NCBI RefSeq assembly: GCF_000003605.2
Contig: NW_003131860.1
Location: 583,503-622,262 of the forward strand
Reading direction: 5' to 3'
DNA from: Saccoglossus kowalevskii
Taxonomy: Eukaryota; Hemichordata; Enteropneusta; Harrimaniidae
DNA: 38,760 nucleotides
Shown one piece after another: positions 10,621 through 20,913 of this stretch (positions are counted from its first letter, which is position 1; every line of letters starts with the position of its first letter). Under the pieces are notes generated by a model that worked only from the letters and a program-made list of their open reading frames with translations, was not told where the DNA came from and did not search any database. Made by a program: the position numbers and the translations under genes.

Positions 10621-10916
10621 TTTGTGGTGTGCTGTATGATATGAATTACTTGTTCATAGAACAATAACGAAGATCGAGTAAATACTAGTAGTACACTTGG
10701 TTATCATGTGTGATAACGACAACGTCTAAGGTTACTACGGTAGGCAGCGTCATTTGGGGAATCACAGTTATGCTAAATTACAAAGCCGAGCAAGCGCCAC
10801 CATCTATGATGGATTCCATTAGTATGATCAGTAATATTTGCCTGTAAAATAAGAATAAAGTAGAAATCAATTAAGCCTTTCCTCCCCCTAGTCAATGAGT
10901 CCACCAATCAATCTGC

Positions 10917-10936
10917 CAGACAGACAGACAGACAGA
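10917..10936. repeat. (CAGA)n microsatellite
   Basis: Five CAGA units, just beyond the 3' end of protease copy A. Confidence 0.9.
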
Positions 10937-10982
10937 ATCAACCAATCGAGACTCGTGCAATAAAGTGTTGATTATTACTCAC

Positions 10983-11125
10983 CTAGGGGTGACAGGCATA
11001 GAATAGTCTGTTTGGGGAGCCATTTACGTCATCTACAACATCCTTCGTGGTATAGTATCCAATTCTATGGGCCACTTCTTCCTGGGTTGATCCTGGAACT
11101 TGTGTTTTGACTAGTCCGGCTAGAC
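10983..11125 (-). CDS. Copy A exon 8: C-terminus
   Basis: 143 bp including TAG, as in copy B. Two AG acceptors lie 6 bp apart; I chose the upstream one because it restores GLAGLVKTQVPG to the length of copy B. The protein ends NRLFYACHP. The stop is followed at once by GTGAGT. Confidence 0.83.
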
Positions 11126-11796
11126 CTTAAATTCAAATGAATTAAATACAAATAGACGAATTTATCTGGTTTATCACTGCACAGTGAAATAATTTGTCTA
11201 TATTCCCATACTCTCCATACTATGTAATAGGCATCGATGTAATCTGATTGGTCTGTGCAAGCAGAGTTAACATTTGACAACATATCCCAACATGTTGGTC
11301 GTTTTACGCAATATTCCATGAATCATATTAATACGAATATTTTTTAGTAGTTTCAGATTGCATATATTTGAGATGACATTTCAAATTATCCCAACCTTAA
11401 ATTCATCCGCGCAAAGAAATTGGTTTGCCATTTTTCAGGAATTGTATGTTATGTAATTATGTTACTAAAACATCACAGATACGGTATATATAGTGATAGC
11501 TCCAAAAATAACTATATTTATTAATCGCAGTAGAGTAAACTAACTTTTATATTTTATGCAAATGAGCCAGAACACTCTACGATGTATCGATCTCCGCGTT
11601 AGAAACTGATAAATTTGTTAAATAGGATATTAAATTCATGATCACATATTTAACATGATAATTGTGATATAACATCCTAAATATATTAAATATAATGCAC
11701 ACGATGGGCCGCTTTACATTGCAGTTGATCAGAGTCTCTCTGCTGACACCTGATTGGTTCACTATGGTGCAATATATCAGATGACGTAATCGTTAC

Positions 11797-11968
11797 CTGA
11801 GACAAAGGCTGCCGCCATTGATGTACCGGATGTTGTTACAGTCTCTGTGTCTGACCCAATACCTGCAGTCTCAATATTCACTCCCGGGGCGAAGAAATCG
11901 ATAGATGGGCCGAAATTAGAATCGGGCGCCCTCTTATCATTTTCGTCAGTAGCTCCAACCACCATCAC
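11797..11968 (-). CDS. Copy A exon 7: catalytic Ser exon
   Basis: 172 bp, as in copy B, with 38 of 58 encoded residues identical to it. It carries VVGATDENDKRA, DFFAPGVNI and the nucleophile motif GTSMAAAFVSG. Confidence 0.9.
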
Positions 11969-12089
11969 CTTGAAGGAAGAAACAAGCAAAAAAACACTAT
12001 ATGAATGCGATTAAAGATCACGTTAATTACGAACCTATACATTCCGTTCAGATTATGAAAATAGATTCAAGTTTAGACAATCGTCTTAA

Positions 12090-12610
12090 GGTAGAAGCCT
12101 ACACATAAATTAAAATACCCAGTATTTATTCATTTTGCAATAAACTGTACTGCAAGGCAATATAAGAAGCCTTATTTTTGAGAAATTGATGGTTGTATTT
12201 TAGTGGAAAGTCGCCATTTTGACACTATTATAATGCTTTTATCATAGGTTCCTATGGCATAGATATTAAGCAATATCTCATAATCTAGCCTGGTGAAATA
12301 GGCTGAAAAAATCATATATTGTTAATGATGGAGTACTTTTTGTTGTTCTGAATTATTCTGGGTCTGGGTTTTAAAAATTGCCAACAAATGCGATTTTTCT
12401 TAACCATTGCGTTCTATGGAATTGTTCTAAAAATAGTGATTTCAAGAAATATTAAGACACGTTTCTCAAAAACCTTAACTGTAATACAGAAAATAATGCT
12501 ATTTCACTGTACCATGGGACATTAGCTTCATGATTGCACAAAATAAACTAATGAACATTGTCATGTGATTTATGACCAATTTTGTCAAAAATTATGAGTA
12601 GGCTTCTACC
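12090..12610. mobile_element. TTAA-flanked inverted-repeat element (521 bp) in copy A intron 6
   Basis: The left end GGTAGAAGCCTACACATAA and the reverse complement of the right end differ at one of 19 positions. TTAA flanks both sides (12086-12089, 12611-12614), the target duplication of piggyBac-type transposition. No transposase ORF is present, so it is non-autonomous. Confidence 0.75.
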
Positions 12611-13712
12611 TTAAAACAGCACGTATGCACAACTCGCAACAGCTCTGACAAGAGTCTAATTCCTCGTATAATACGAGTAACTCTCGGGGTCGTAAGTGAT
12701 GTTTACCCTATGCGGACATCTTGTATCTGTGTATCAAATAACGTGATTATACTTCAACATCTCATTGGCTTTTGTATAACAGATCGTTTGCCGATACCAC
12801 TATATATCGCTGATATTTTTTACTGAAGTACACGTCAGTTTGATTTATCAGTTTGACAACTGTTTGCTTCTCAATTCGCGATATCGATGAATAACACGAT
12901 TATTGACTTACATGAATAGCACGTAGACTGATTTGTTGACTGCTTTATAACAGCTCTTTTACTGACTATATAAAACATACAAACATTCCGTTTCTAACAA
13001 GTTCCTTTAGTTTTGGGGCCAGTAGATTAGAGTTTCTGATCGCCGAGTAGAAATATTCATGCAATATTAACTCACGAACGATGGTCGAGTATGCTTTAGG
13101 TCACCAAAACCTCATATTGAAGTCACGTACAATCCGGTGTGACATTACCAGCTATGTATAGTGGTCTATTTATATACACATGTCCGATTACTCGATGGAG
13201 CACCAGGTATGCCTCCCTCTATCGGCATACTTTTCATAGGTTTAACCCGGCGCATAATTTATGTATACACACTCATACACTTACATTGTTTAAGTCCTTT
13301 CAGCGTTAACTTGGCGTAATAGGTTCGACAGTGAATGAGCTATATATTTAGTATTTCTATCTACCTAGGGATTCCCAATTTCAAGGTATAGTTTTGATTA
13401 ATAGAAGGAATATCCATCCCAGAATATAGCGCCCAAAACTCGCATTTTAAAGTCAGGTATACTAAAACACTTCTTTACTGTCATAAATATTCATAAGTTG
13501 AATATGCTGTGTAACGTTTTCCACATGCAATATCTTAAATATATAAATGTCATGAACAATGTAAAGAAAGCCTGAATTACATCATGCAAAATCATGCAAA
13601 CGTGACTGGCCGTTATAAACTACAATTACGGTTGCGGAAAGCGTATTTGACGACGCAAATGCGAGTTTTCAAATGGTTCGTCTTTTAGAAAATAGATTAT
13701 GCATGAACTTAC

Positions 13713-13909
13713 CATACCGGAGTCTGCAGGATAATAATTCCCCGCATCATCATTGTTATTACCCGCAGATGAAACAATAGGAATTCGTTTCTTTAAGACG
13801 TTCCGTATTATAAGTTTGCTAAATGCATCTAGGATGTCGGGTGTCACTGAGTTAATCGACAGGTTAATGACCGCAGGTGTCTTGCCATTATTGAACACAA
13901 ATAACAACC
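13713..13909 (-). CDS. Copy A exon 6: oxyanion-hole Asn exon
   Basis: 197 bp, as in copy B. It contains PAVINLSI and the oxyanion Asn motif SAGNNNDDAGNYYPA. Confidence 0.88.
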
Positions 13910-14171
13910 CTTGATAAAAAACAAACATATTACTGAGAATCATTGCAGCAATTAAATATATAACTGGAAGCAGGTTTACCATGGCGATTCTGAGTTACTT
14001 AAGAAATAAAGAACTGTGTCCATTATTGCGTTAGAATAATAGCAGAGCAATGACAGGGATGTACGCAAAAACGGTCGAGACACAGACGAGCCCATTATTT
14101 AGGCGAACCCCCCCCCCCCATCCAAGCAATGTCATCATAATGGCGAGTACGTGCAATGGTAGTTTGAGGAG

Positions 14172-14547
14172 GGGAGGCAAGGGGGTAGCTGGTACAGTTT
14201 TACGGGAAATAAAAAGGCTTTTTACAATTTACAAGGGGAAAAAAGACGTTTTTACAGTTTACAGTGAAAATTGAATTTTGCAGTGAAATGTGTCATTTAG
14301 TCGTTTTACAGTTTCGAAAATGTAATTTCCCTGGATAATACTTTACGACTTTTTTATTTTGGATGTAAATTCTTGTACGTACCGAGAAAAATGACACATT
14401 TTTACAGTGTACGAAAAAAATATTTGATTGATTACGTTGTACGTCTAGCCTGTGATTACAGAATTACGGAATTTATTTTTTCAATTTACGTTGTACGAAC
14501 AAAAAAATATTGCAATTACGTTGAACGAAAATAACCCTTGCCCCCTT
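14172..14547. repeat. Inverted-repeat-bounded unit of TTTTACAGTTTAC-like subrepeats
   Basis: GGAGGCAAGGGGG near 14172-14185 and its approximate complement CCCTTGCCCCC near 14535-14545 enclose at least eight diverged copies of a 13-15 bp motif. The motif drifts from TTTTACAGTTTAC at the left to TTACGTTGTACGA at the right. It lies in copy A intron 5 and has no coding potential. Confidence 0.5.
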
Positions 14548-15634
14548 CTTTGAGGGAAATCGGCAGCGTAGTTAGCATGTCATAGATAATTGTATGTTAA
14601 TTATGCATGGAATGGTCACGAGCTAACGACACGTGGAAACACACTCATTGGCACTTTGCCAGATAAATTGATCATGATTTCAAAACGAAAAAAAAAACGA
14701 TCAATACCATTGCGGGGAAACAGTGGCTAATCCTGTGTCACACTATAATGCAATATACGATACACCTCCTACACCTTATCTAATATGTACAGTGCTGAAT
14801 GTTTATAGCCCTCTGTTTATACAAAACGTTGCCGATTTACAGTTATTGGGAAATGAACCCTAATTACAAGAAAATAACATTTAGCAAAACAGCCAGGGGA
14901 ACCCAATACTCGATGTTTCAAATATTTGTAAACATTTTGCTAGTATAGAAGCTAGGGAAGATATATCGATGTGTGCGTCCAATTATTCGTAGAAAGCAAG
15001 ATATGTGTGACGACCAATGAACATCAAGCACACATGTTTTCATATGCGCATGCGCAAATTTAGCTGTATTGCGTATAGTGGCAATTTTCAATGGTACAAC
15101 TCACGAGCTCGATACCAGGATAACAATCAGTGCGATAAGATAACGGGATAGACTGGACACGTAATTTATGAATCATGATACAAATGAGACACAAATTGTA
15201 TTGTCCTCAATTGAGTTACATGTATGTGCACAAAATGGACAACGTCCCCTCTAGCTGTGACAGTGTCTTTCAGTTTCTATTTTTAAATCATGTGCGCACA
15301 CTTGAAGTCTGGTCATGACATTTCCATGTAAGAAATTATCTGTATTACTTCAATATTTTTTCCGCTAAAAAAATAGTGTAAAAATAATAACAGTTATAGT
15401 TGAAAGCAACAAACAATGCAGGGGTTGCAACTCAACCAGTAAATGTTCTCAGCTGGTCTGACAGTTATGTACGCAATAGTTTATAAAATAAAATAATTAT
15501 AATAACTTTAAATTATACAACCATATGTTTGAGGTTTTAATGGAGTTGTTTGTTTTAGCTTACATGCATTGTTAACCACAGTTAACATTACTGTTCTTCA
15601 TCAATTATTAAAAAAATATCGGGGTTCATACCTT

Positions 15635-15635
15635 C

Positions 15636-15684
<49 letters not shown>
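15635..15684. repeat. (CAA)n microsatellite
   Basis: About 16-17 CAA units in copy A intron 5. The plus-strand poly-Gln reading is an artefact. Confidence 0.95.
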
Positions 15685-15861
15685 GAGGGTACCGCCTTTT
15701 ATCACTAATCTATTGGTGAAATTTACTATACAAACTAGTAAAACACGTCATATAACATACACGTATTCAAATATTTACAGAAATAAATTAATTGGTTAAT
15801 ATCAGTAAACCCACGATATCCTGTAGTGTATTTAAATTTATGTAACATATAAATAACTTAC

Positions 15862-16004
15862 CATTCCACAAGCCTTTAGAATCGATTACTCCATCTATGT
15901 TAGATATTCGAACACTCCATATATAAGCATTCTTGGCGAGGCCGTAATGTTTTACCAGCAGCTACTGCTGCAACCTTAGTTCCATGACCATGTGTATCAA
16001 ATCC
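15862..16004 (-). pseudogene. Copy A exon 5: catalytic His exon with +1 frameshift
   Basis: Splice sites are intact (CACAG|GG and AATG|GTAAGT), but the exon is 143 bp against 142 in copy B. The catalytic His of GHGT is present. The frame is lost just after AAGKT and meets TAA at 15900-15902. Downstream of the extra base the homologous frame continues cleanly (AKNAYIWSVRIS). Confidence 0.85.
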
Positions 16005-16236
16005 CTGTGAGAAAATAAACATTCGCTAGTTGCATTTTTTTGGTAACATACTAGAGTCAATGCGAAGCTACTTTTTGTCTGATTGGCTACCCAATCCTAA
16101 CATCTACAAATCAGACCAATCAGAGAGCAGTTTGCATATATGCTTCGGCACGACTGTTGTAGCCTCATCAATCAGGTTAAAAACAATACAATGCAGCTAA
16201 TCATTAATACATAGAAACTGTTGAACAATCATATAT

Positions 16237-16395
16237 TATTGTAAAATGCTTTATTTTCCATTGAAATTAATTTTCTATTTTTCCGATATTTTACATTCAA
16301 CTCAGTGAATATCAGTGAATATAAATTCCATAGAAAACAATCAAAAAAGCCTTCAGTCAAAATTAATTCTATCTAAAATGAAGTATTTGACAGTA
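16237..16395. mobile_element. MITE-like element, second copy of the 7508-7678 family
   Basis: It begins TATTGTAAAATGCTTTA and ends with AAGTATTTGACAGTA, an inverted repeat with gaps. Internal blocks match 7508-7678 in the same order. It lies in copy A intron 4. Confidence 0.6.
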
Positions 16396-17106
16396 TTTCA
16401 TCCATGCGTGTATCAACAGTTGCTTATAAAGGTAACGCGATGCCATATTATAAATACCAGCTTTAAATTATATATTGTTACGCGTACATTAATAATATTA
16501 GTTAACATTGTATTATTAGTTCTCTGAGATGTATTAAGTCGTAATTGTAATGTTTGATTTGTTTATCCCTTCACATAATTACGGAACATTCAGCAAATTG
16601 TTTAATATTGGTTTTTAATATGCAGCAATTTTATTTGAATTCCTACTCTTGCCATCTTTCATGAAATCATTTTCCACATATTGTTTTTTTTTCTGAAAGT
16701 TTGAACAACCCCTGTATGTAACTTGATCCACAATTAAAGTAATTAATGCAAACATAACAAAATAAACGAGAAACCCAAAAGAAAAAACAACTATGGGATT
16801 CAAAGGGTTTACAAACTATGTGTGTATTTTAATATTCATTTGAAAGATATAAAATATGAAAGAAAAAAATATTTATATATCACCTATAGTAGGTAGCAAT
16901 AAAATAAGCTACCGTACTTCTTGATTGCGTTGAAAAACTTAACATCTATCTATCTATCTATTATTCCATATATTGGAATTAGCCCATTTATTACTACGCG
17001 GCCAATGTTTAAATGTTTATGCTATGATACTATTTTAACATATGTTATACTAGTTTTTCGTTTGTTTTAAAAGTAAGAATGTGATGTTTATCAAGATTCA
17101 ACTTAC

Positions 17107-17213
17107 ATTTTGTTTTTCGGATGCCAAAAAGTCATAGGCAAACGCTGCCCTGCCTCCGAATTCCTCGTGTGAGTAACGAATACCAGTATCAAGTATATAG
17201 ATATTTGGAGACT
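17107..17213 (-). CDS. Copy A exon 4: catalytic Asp exon
   Basis: 107 bp, as in copy B. It carries NIYILDTGIRYSHEEFGGRA, the catalytic aspartate motif of S8 peptidases. Confidence 0.9.
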
Positions 17214-17258
17214 CTGAATTATAGATGAGATTCAGTTGTCATCATTATATAATAATAA

Positions 17259-17525
17259 TGTAGTATAATCAATGTAGTGTAGTATAAGTAGTGTAGTGTA
17301 GTATAAGTAGTGTAGTGTAGTATAAGTAGTGTAGTGTATATAAGTAGTGTAGTGTATATAAGTAGTATAGTGTAGTGTATATAAGTAGTGTAGTGTAGTG
17401 TAGTGTAGTGTAGTGTAGTGTAGTGTAGTGTAGTGTAGTCTGATGTGGTCTGATATTTTGCAGTGTAGTGTAGTGTGATATGGTCTGATGTTGTGCAGTG
17501 TAGTGTAGTGTAGTACAGTGCAGTG
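17259..17525. repeat. GTAGT-type pentanucleotide satellite
   Basis: Dozens of GTAGT units with interspersed TATAA and TGATGT variants. It fills about 270 of the 360 bases of copy A intron 3. The Tyr/Thr/Leu/His-rich open frames on the minus strand come from this array, not from a gene. Confidence 0.95.
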
Positions 17526-17573
17526 AACCAAAACAAACAAACACTAGATCAGAAAATCAGGTGGTTGCCATAC

Positions 17574-17730
17574 CTGTCGCCGGACAGATTTTAGTGACTT
17601 GGCATCTTGATATTGTGGAATTGCCATCCAGTGTTGTTTCTCGTTGATTAATTCTGTCTTGTCCCCAGTTTTCTGACACAGTGAGTCTGTACACCCCCTG
17701 AACAAACAACACTGTAGGAAGTAGGCGGAC
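17574..17730 (-). CDS. Copy A exon 3: prodomain end and start of mature enzyme
   Basis: 157 bp, as in copy B. It contains ENWGQDRINQR, the N-terminal segment of proteinase-K-type mature enzymes, and RCQVTKIC with two cysteines also present in copy B. Confidence 0.88.
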
Positions 17731-18163
17731 CTGAAAACGTGATAATCATAATTTTTATTTGGTTGTCCGTCGCCGACTCAAATATCGCCAAGGGTACGAA
17801 ATCAGGTGGGTAGAGAGATATATGCAAAGTAGTAATTTCAAGACCACTGATTAATCTGTAAAATGTTAATTAAAATGTGATTTGGTTGAATTCCTTCATG
17901 GAATAAAAGTTACGTTATCACTGGTCTGCGTTCGCCTATTGCTCGTACTATGTGATCCCTGTCGGTGTTTGAGTGGACATAGAACCTACTGAAGCTAATA
18001 ACGCTCACTTAGACAACGCCTGGTACCAGAACTAAACAAGTACTTATTAGTTGCGTAACATATATATTATAACAATTCTATTATCGTTTCCACCCTTCAT
18101 CGTGTACTTTTTCTAGATTAAGTTTATCAGAGAGAAATATACGCCAGATTCAAATAAACTCAC

Positions 18164-18301
18164 CATTTCCATTCTATCGACATCAGTTACTGTCACCACT
18201 GCCCACGAGTTGCGGAAGTTGCAATAAATCGTGTCGATTTCAAATCCATCGCCAACAATGGGGGCTAATATATCCTCTACTTGTGGATGAGTGAAATCTT
18301 C
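18164..18301 (-). CDS. Copy A exon 2: I9 prodomain
   Basis: 46 codons, phase 0 at both ends, same length as copy B exon 2. It reads from EDFTHPQVEDIL to DVDRMEM and holds the conserved YCNF/NCNF cysteine. Confidence 0.88.
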
Positions 18302-19789
18302 CTGCATAGAAGCATTGAACAAATTTCAAGCTATATATGTAGTTGTTGACAACGCAAGCACTCAAGCATATACACAGAGCACATACACAGAGCACATGGC
18401 GAAATGAACGTTGCATAATAACTGTCTAATTTGGCTAATGGTTGTTAATGATTGTATGTTCATCAAATTTTAGCTAGCTGTAACCTTCAAGGTGCAAGGA
18501 TTTCGACTAATTGACTTAACATAAGGTATTCATCAATTGCATGACATTTTAAAACGTAATGTTCTCATTTGAGAAACGGTGACCCACCCTTCATGCGGAA
18601 CCCGTTACTCAAATTGATTCTCGAGCTATACACAATCTAGAATTCAACACTAACACATGTTATATTTTTAAGTCCGGACAAAAAAACATAATGACCCAGA
18701 TGAAAAATAAAAAAACACAAATATAGAAAAATGCACTTTACATTTTCTATATAATTTTCATTCCCTAAATATTTAACTTTGCATCACTATTATACAGTTC
18801 ATCATCATCATCATCATCTTCTTCACTAGAAGATTGTGGGTAAAGTATGGTTCCATAGCTACTGTATTGAAAGATTGAGATATGATTTCATCTATAACTT
18901 CAAGTAGCAATTAATAATAATAATAATTATAAGATGTTGCTGCTTCCAGTTGTGTTGTCCATGTTGGCTTGAGTTGATCGTCAATTCACAACAGGTTGTA
19001 GTGTTGGCAATGTTGTGCACACAGGTGGTTCTCTTGAAATATAGTGTGTAGTATGTGTTACAATAGTAGGGTCTGGATTAGTGGAACAGCTTCAACTGAT
19101 CGTCTCATCTCGGTGAATAAATACGGCAGGCAATATCAACTTGAGTAATTGAAACTTGAATTACAAACTCACAACTCGACAAATGCACTCACCACTGGAA
19201 GTATACATGCTCCCCGTCATGCTACATCACACTGATTAAGAAAGGACAGTATACAAATGTTTACCTCAACAGAGATGGACATATAGGTTTAGCTATATGT
19301 CAAGCGAGGCGAAGCAATCTAATCAGTTCACGAATATATCGTGTTCCCCTAACAAATTATTGTCGTAAATCAGGTAAATTGAGGAGGAAGGTACCCGGAT
19401 GGATGTAGACATACGAATATGGCAGCAGGCCGACACACGATTATGTCTACCTGTAATGCTCAAATCTGATTGGCTGTCATGGTCATGAGGTATAATATTT
19501 GGAAATACCATATACCGAATGTGCACTTGCACTAGCTGGCTGGATATGCGCAATTGGAAACTCTGAAATAATTGAGAACACAAATATACCCTGTTACAAA
19601 CTTACCCAGCACACACATATGTCCACTATACAGTGAAATACATATGAGTGCGAGTAATTGAAAATAATGCACATATACGAAAATATAAATGTTATATTGT
19701 ATTCATGTGGAATGTGGAATCAAAGATTAATATAATCAGAAAATGATAGCATCTTCTCAAAAACACAAATCTCTAAACTATTGCCAAAC

Positions 19790-20400
19790 ACTGAACAGGG
19801 AAATCTCTGGACATTCTTCCAACTCTATGAACGCATCTGTAACTTCTAGAAGAAAGTTTTTTAAGTCACTCATGGCGTTTTCGTAACATGATCAGCTAAG
19901 GACGATGTTGTGTTGCATCCCATCAATACATGGAACATTGGCAGACACTTGAACGTGTAAGAGTATTGTGTTTGAATGAATGGGCAAAAAGACCTTTTGC
20001 TGAATGAGCAACATGCACCATCCATCACTTGTGTTTCAGGTTCTTCTTGTGACCAAGGTGTTATACTAGACACATCGCGTTGTGGAAATATGATAACGTC
20101 CTGCCCGTCAGTAGACACGCTTTGATTTCCTTTAGTTTGAATCATCCTCGTTTGATGTGAGCGAAAACTAATCAGCTCTTTCTTGTTATCAGCGAGGCAA
20201 GCAATTTCAAGAACTGTGACAAGAGGGAAAATCCACTTTCTAATGCAATTCCTTTCCAGCTCGTGTGGCTAACTAGCAGTAAAATAATCGTCATACAACA
20301 ATTCTAGTCATTGCACTTGCCATAGCTGCTTTGTTAGATATGTTTGCAGTTGATTCAGCATTATCCTTTGAGACAAATGAAATGAGATCTCCCCTTTCTT
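19790..20400 (-). pseudogene. Fossil of a transposon-derived ORF in copy A intron 1
   Basis: The minus-strand reading holds, in order, VSTDGQDVI, a SQEEPETQVM stretch, LPMFHVLMGCNTTSS and, after a frame change, EVTDAFIELEECPEI. From memory this order resembles a repeat-associated ORF common in marine invertebrate genomes, with VSTDG, SHEEADTR, LPxFHALTGCDTTS and PEVTEAF motifs in sequence. Several stops and frame changes show it is dead. Family naming is uncertain. It shares the strand of the host gene but is unrelated to it. Confidence 0.6.
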
Positions 20401-20781
20401 CTGCAAATGGGTTAGGCTTTATAAAAATGCTTCCCATCAACTTGTTTTAGATCATGGTCTTCATTGTGTGACGTCTTCCTCGTCATGTATGTTTGCTTAA
20501 AGATGTATAGCTTAGATGATCTACTGAAGTCATTGACCTAATGGTAATAACACACGTAGGGGCAATGTATCGATCCAATGAATGGTACAATTAGGTTGAA
20601 AACATATTATAAAGTAAAAGAAAAACAAAACAATATAAAATAATAATCTAGTCCTTCGTGACTCGTACTAATGAAATATGTGAAATGTAACGCTATTGGG
20701 CTCGATTGTATGTGTGTATGTATTCATTAACATTTCCAGAGTTTCTTTAATTAATATATAATATAAATATGAATAACTTAC

Positions 20782-20913
20782 CGTAAAAATGACGGCGTAT
20801 TCATCGGGTATATCTCCGTGATACAGCGGAACCATACCACACTCCGTCAGTGATGGGTCTATTTGGCAATATACACCAATAGGTATAACGACAAACAAAA
20901 TAGAAAACAACAT
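20782..20913 (-). CDS. Copy A exon 1: signal peptide and start of prodomain
   Basis: 44 codons from ATG at 20913 to donor ACG|GTAAGT. The hydrophobic leader is followed by ECGMVPLYHGDIPDEYAVIFT, the typical start of an I9 prodomain (IPDxY). A pyrimidine-rich acceptor ending CAG lies 1 nt before the ATG. Confidence 0.88.

Larger units (their letters stand above)
10983..20913 (-). pseudogene. Proteinase-K-like S8 serine protease, copy A (frameshifted in exon 5)
   Basis: Eight coding exons on the minus strand: 20913-20782, 18301-18164, 17730-17574, 17213-17107, 16004-15862, 13909-13713, 11968-11797 and 11125-10983. All have consensus GT-AG borders. Without the shift it would encode 395 residues: signal peptide (MLFSILFVVIPIGVYC), I9-like prodomain, then S8 domain with Asp in LDTGI, His in GHGT, oxyanion Asn in SAGNNNDDAG and Ser in GTSMAAAF. 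Exon 5 is 143 bp where copy B has 142. The extra base near 15945 shifts the frame, giving TAA at 15900-15902 and a product of about 212 residues lacking the Asn and Ser. The residue after GHGT is Lys where the family usually has His, and the Pro after GTSM-x-x is Ala. All other exons are open, so this is either a young pseudogene, a null allele or a base error in the assembly. Confidence 0.75.

Noticed and set aside
11119-11125. Downstream acceptor (TCTAG|CC) for copy A exon 8
   Set aside because: It drops two codons relative to copy B; the acceptor 6 bp upstream gives the same exon length and a better alignment.
15634-15690. Poly-Gln protein from the CAA array
   Set aside because: Intronic microsatellite on the strand opposite the gene.
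17219-17544. Three overlapping minus-strand open frames of about 90-105 codons
   Set aside because: They are translations of the GTAGT satellite in different frames: pure low complexity inside a protease intron.
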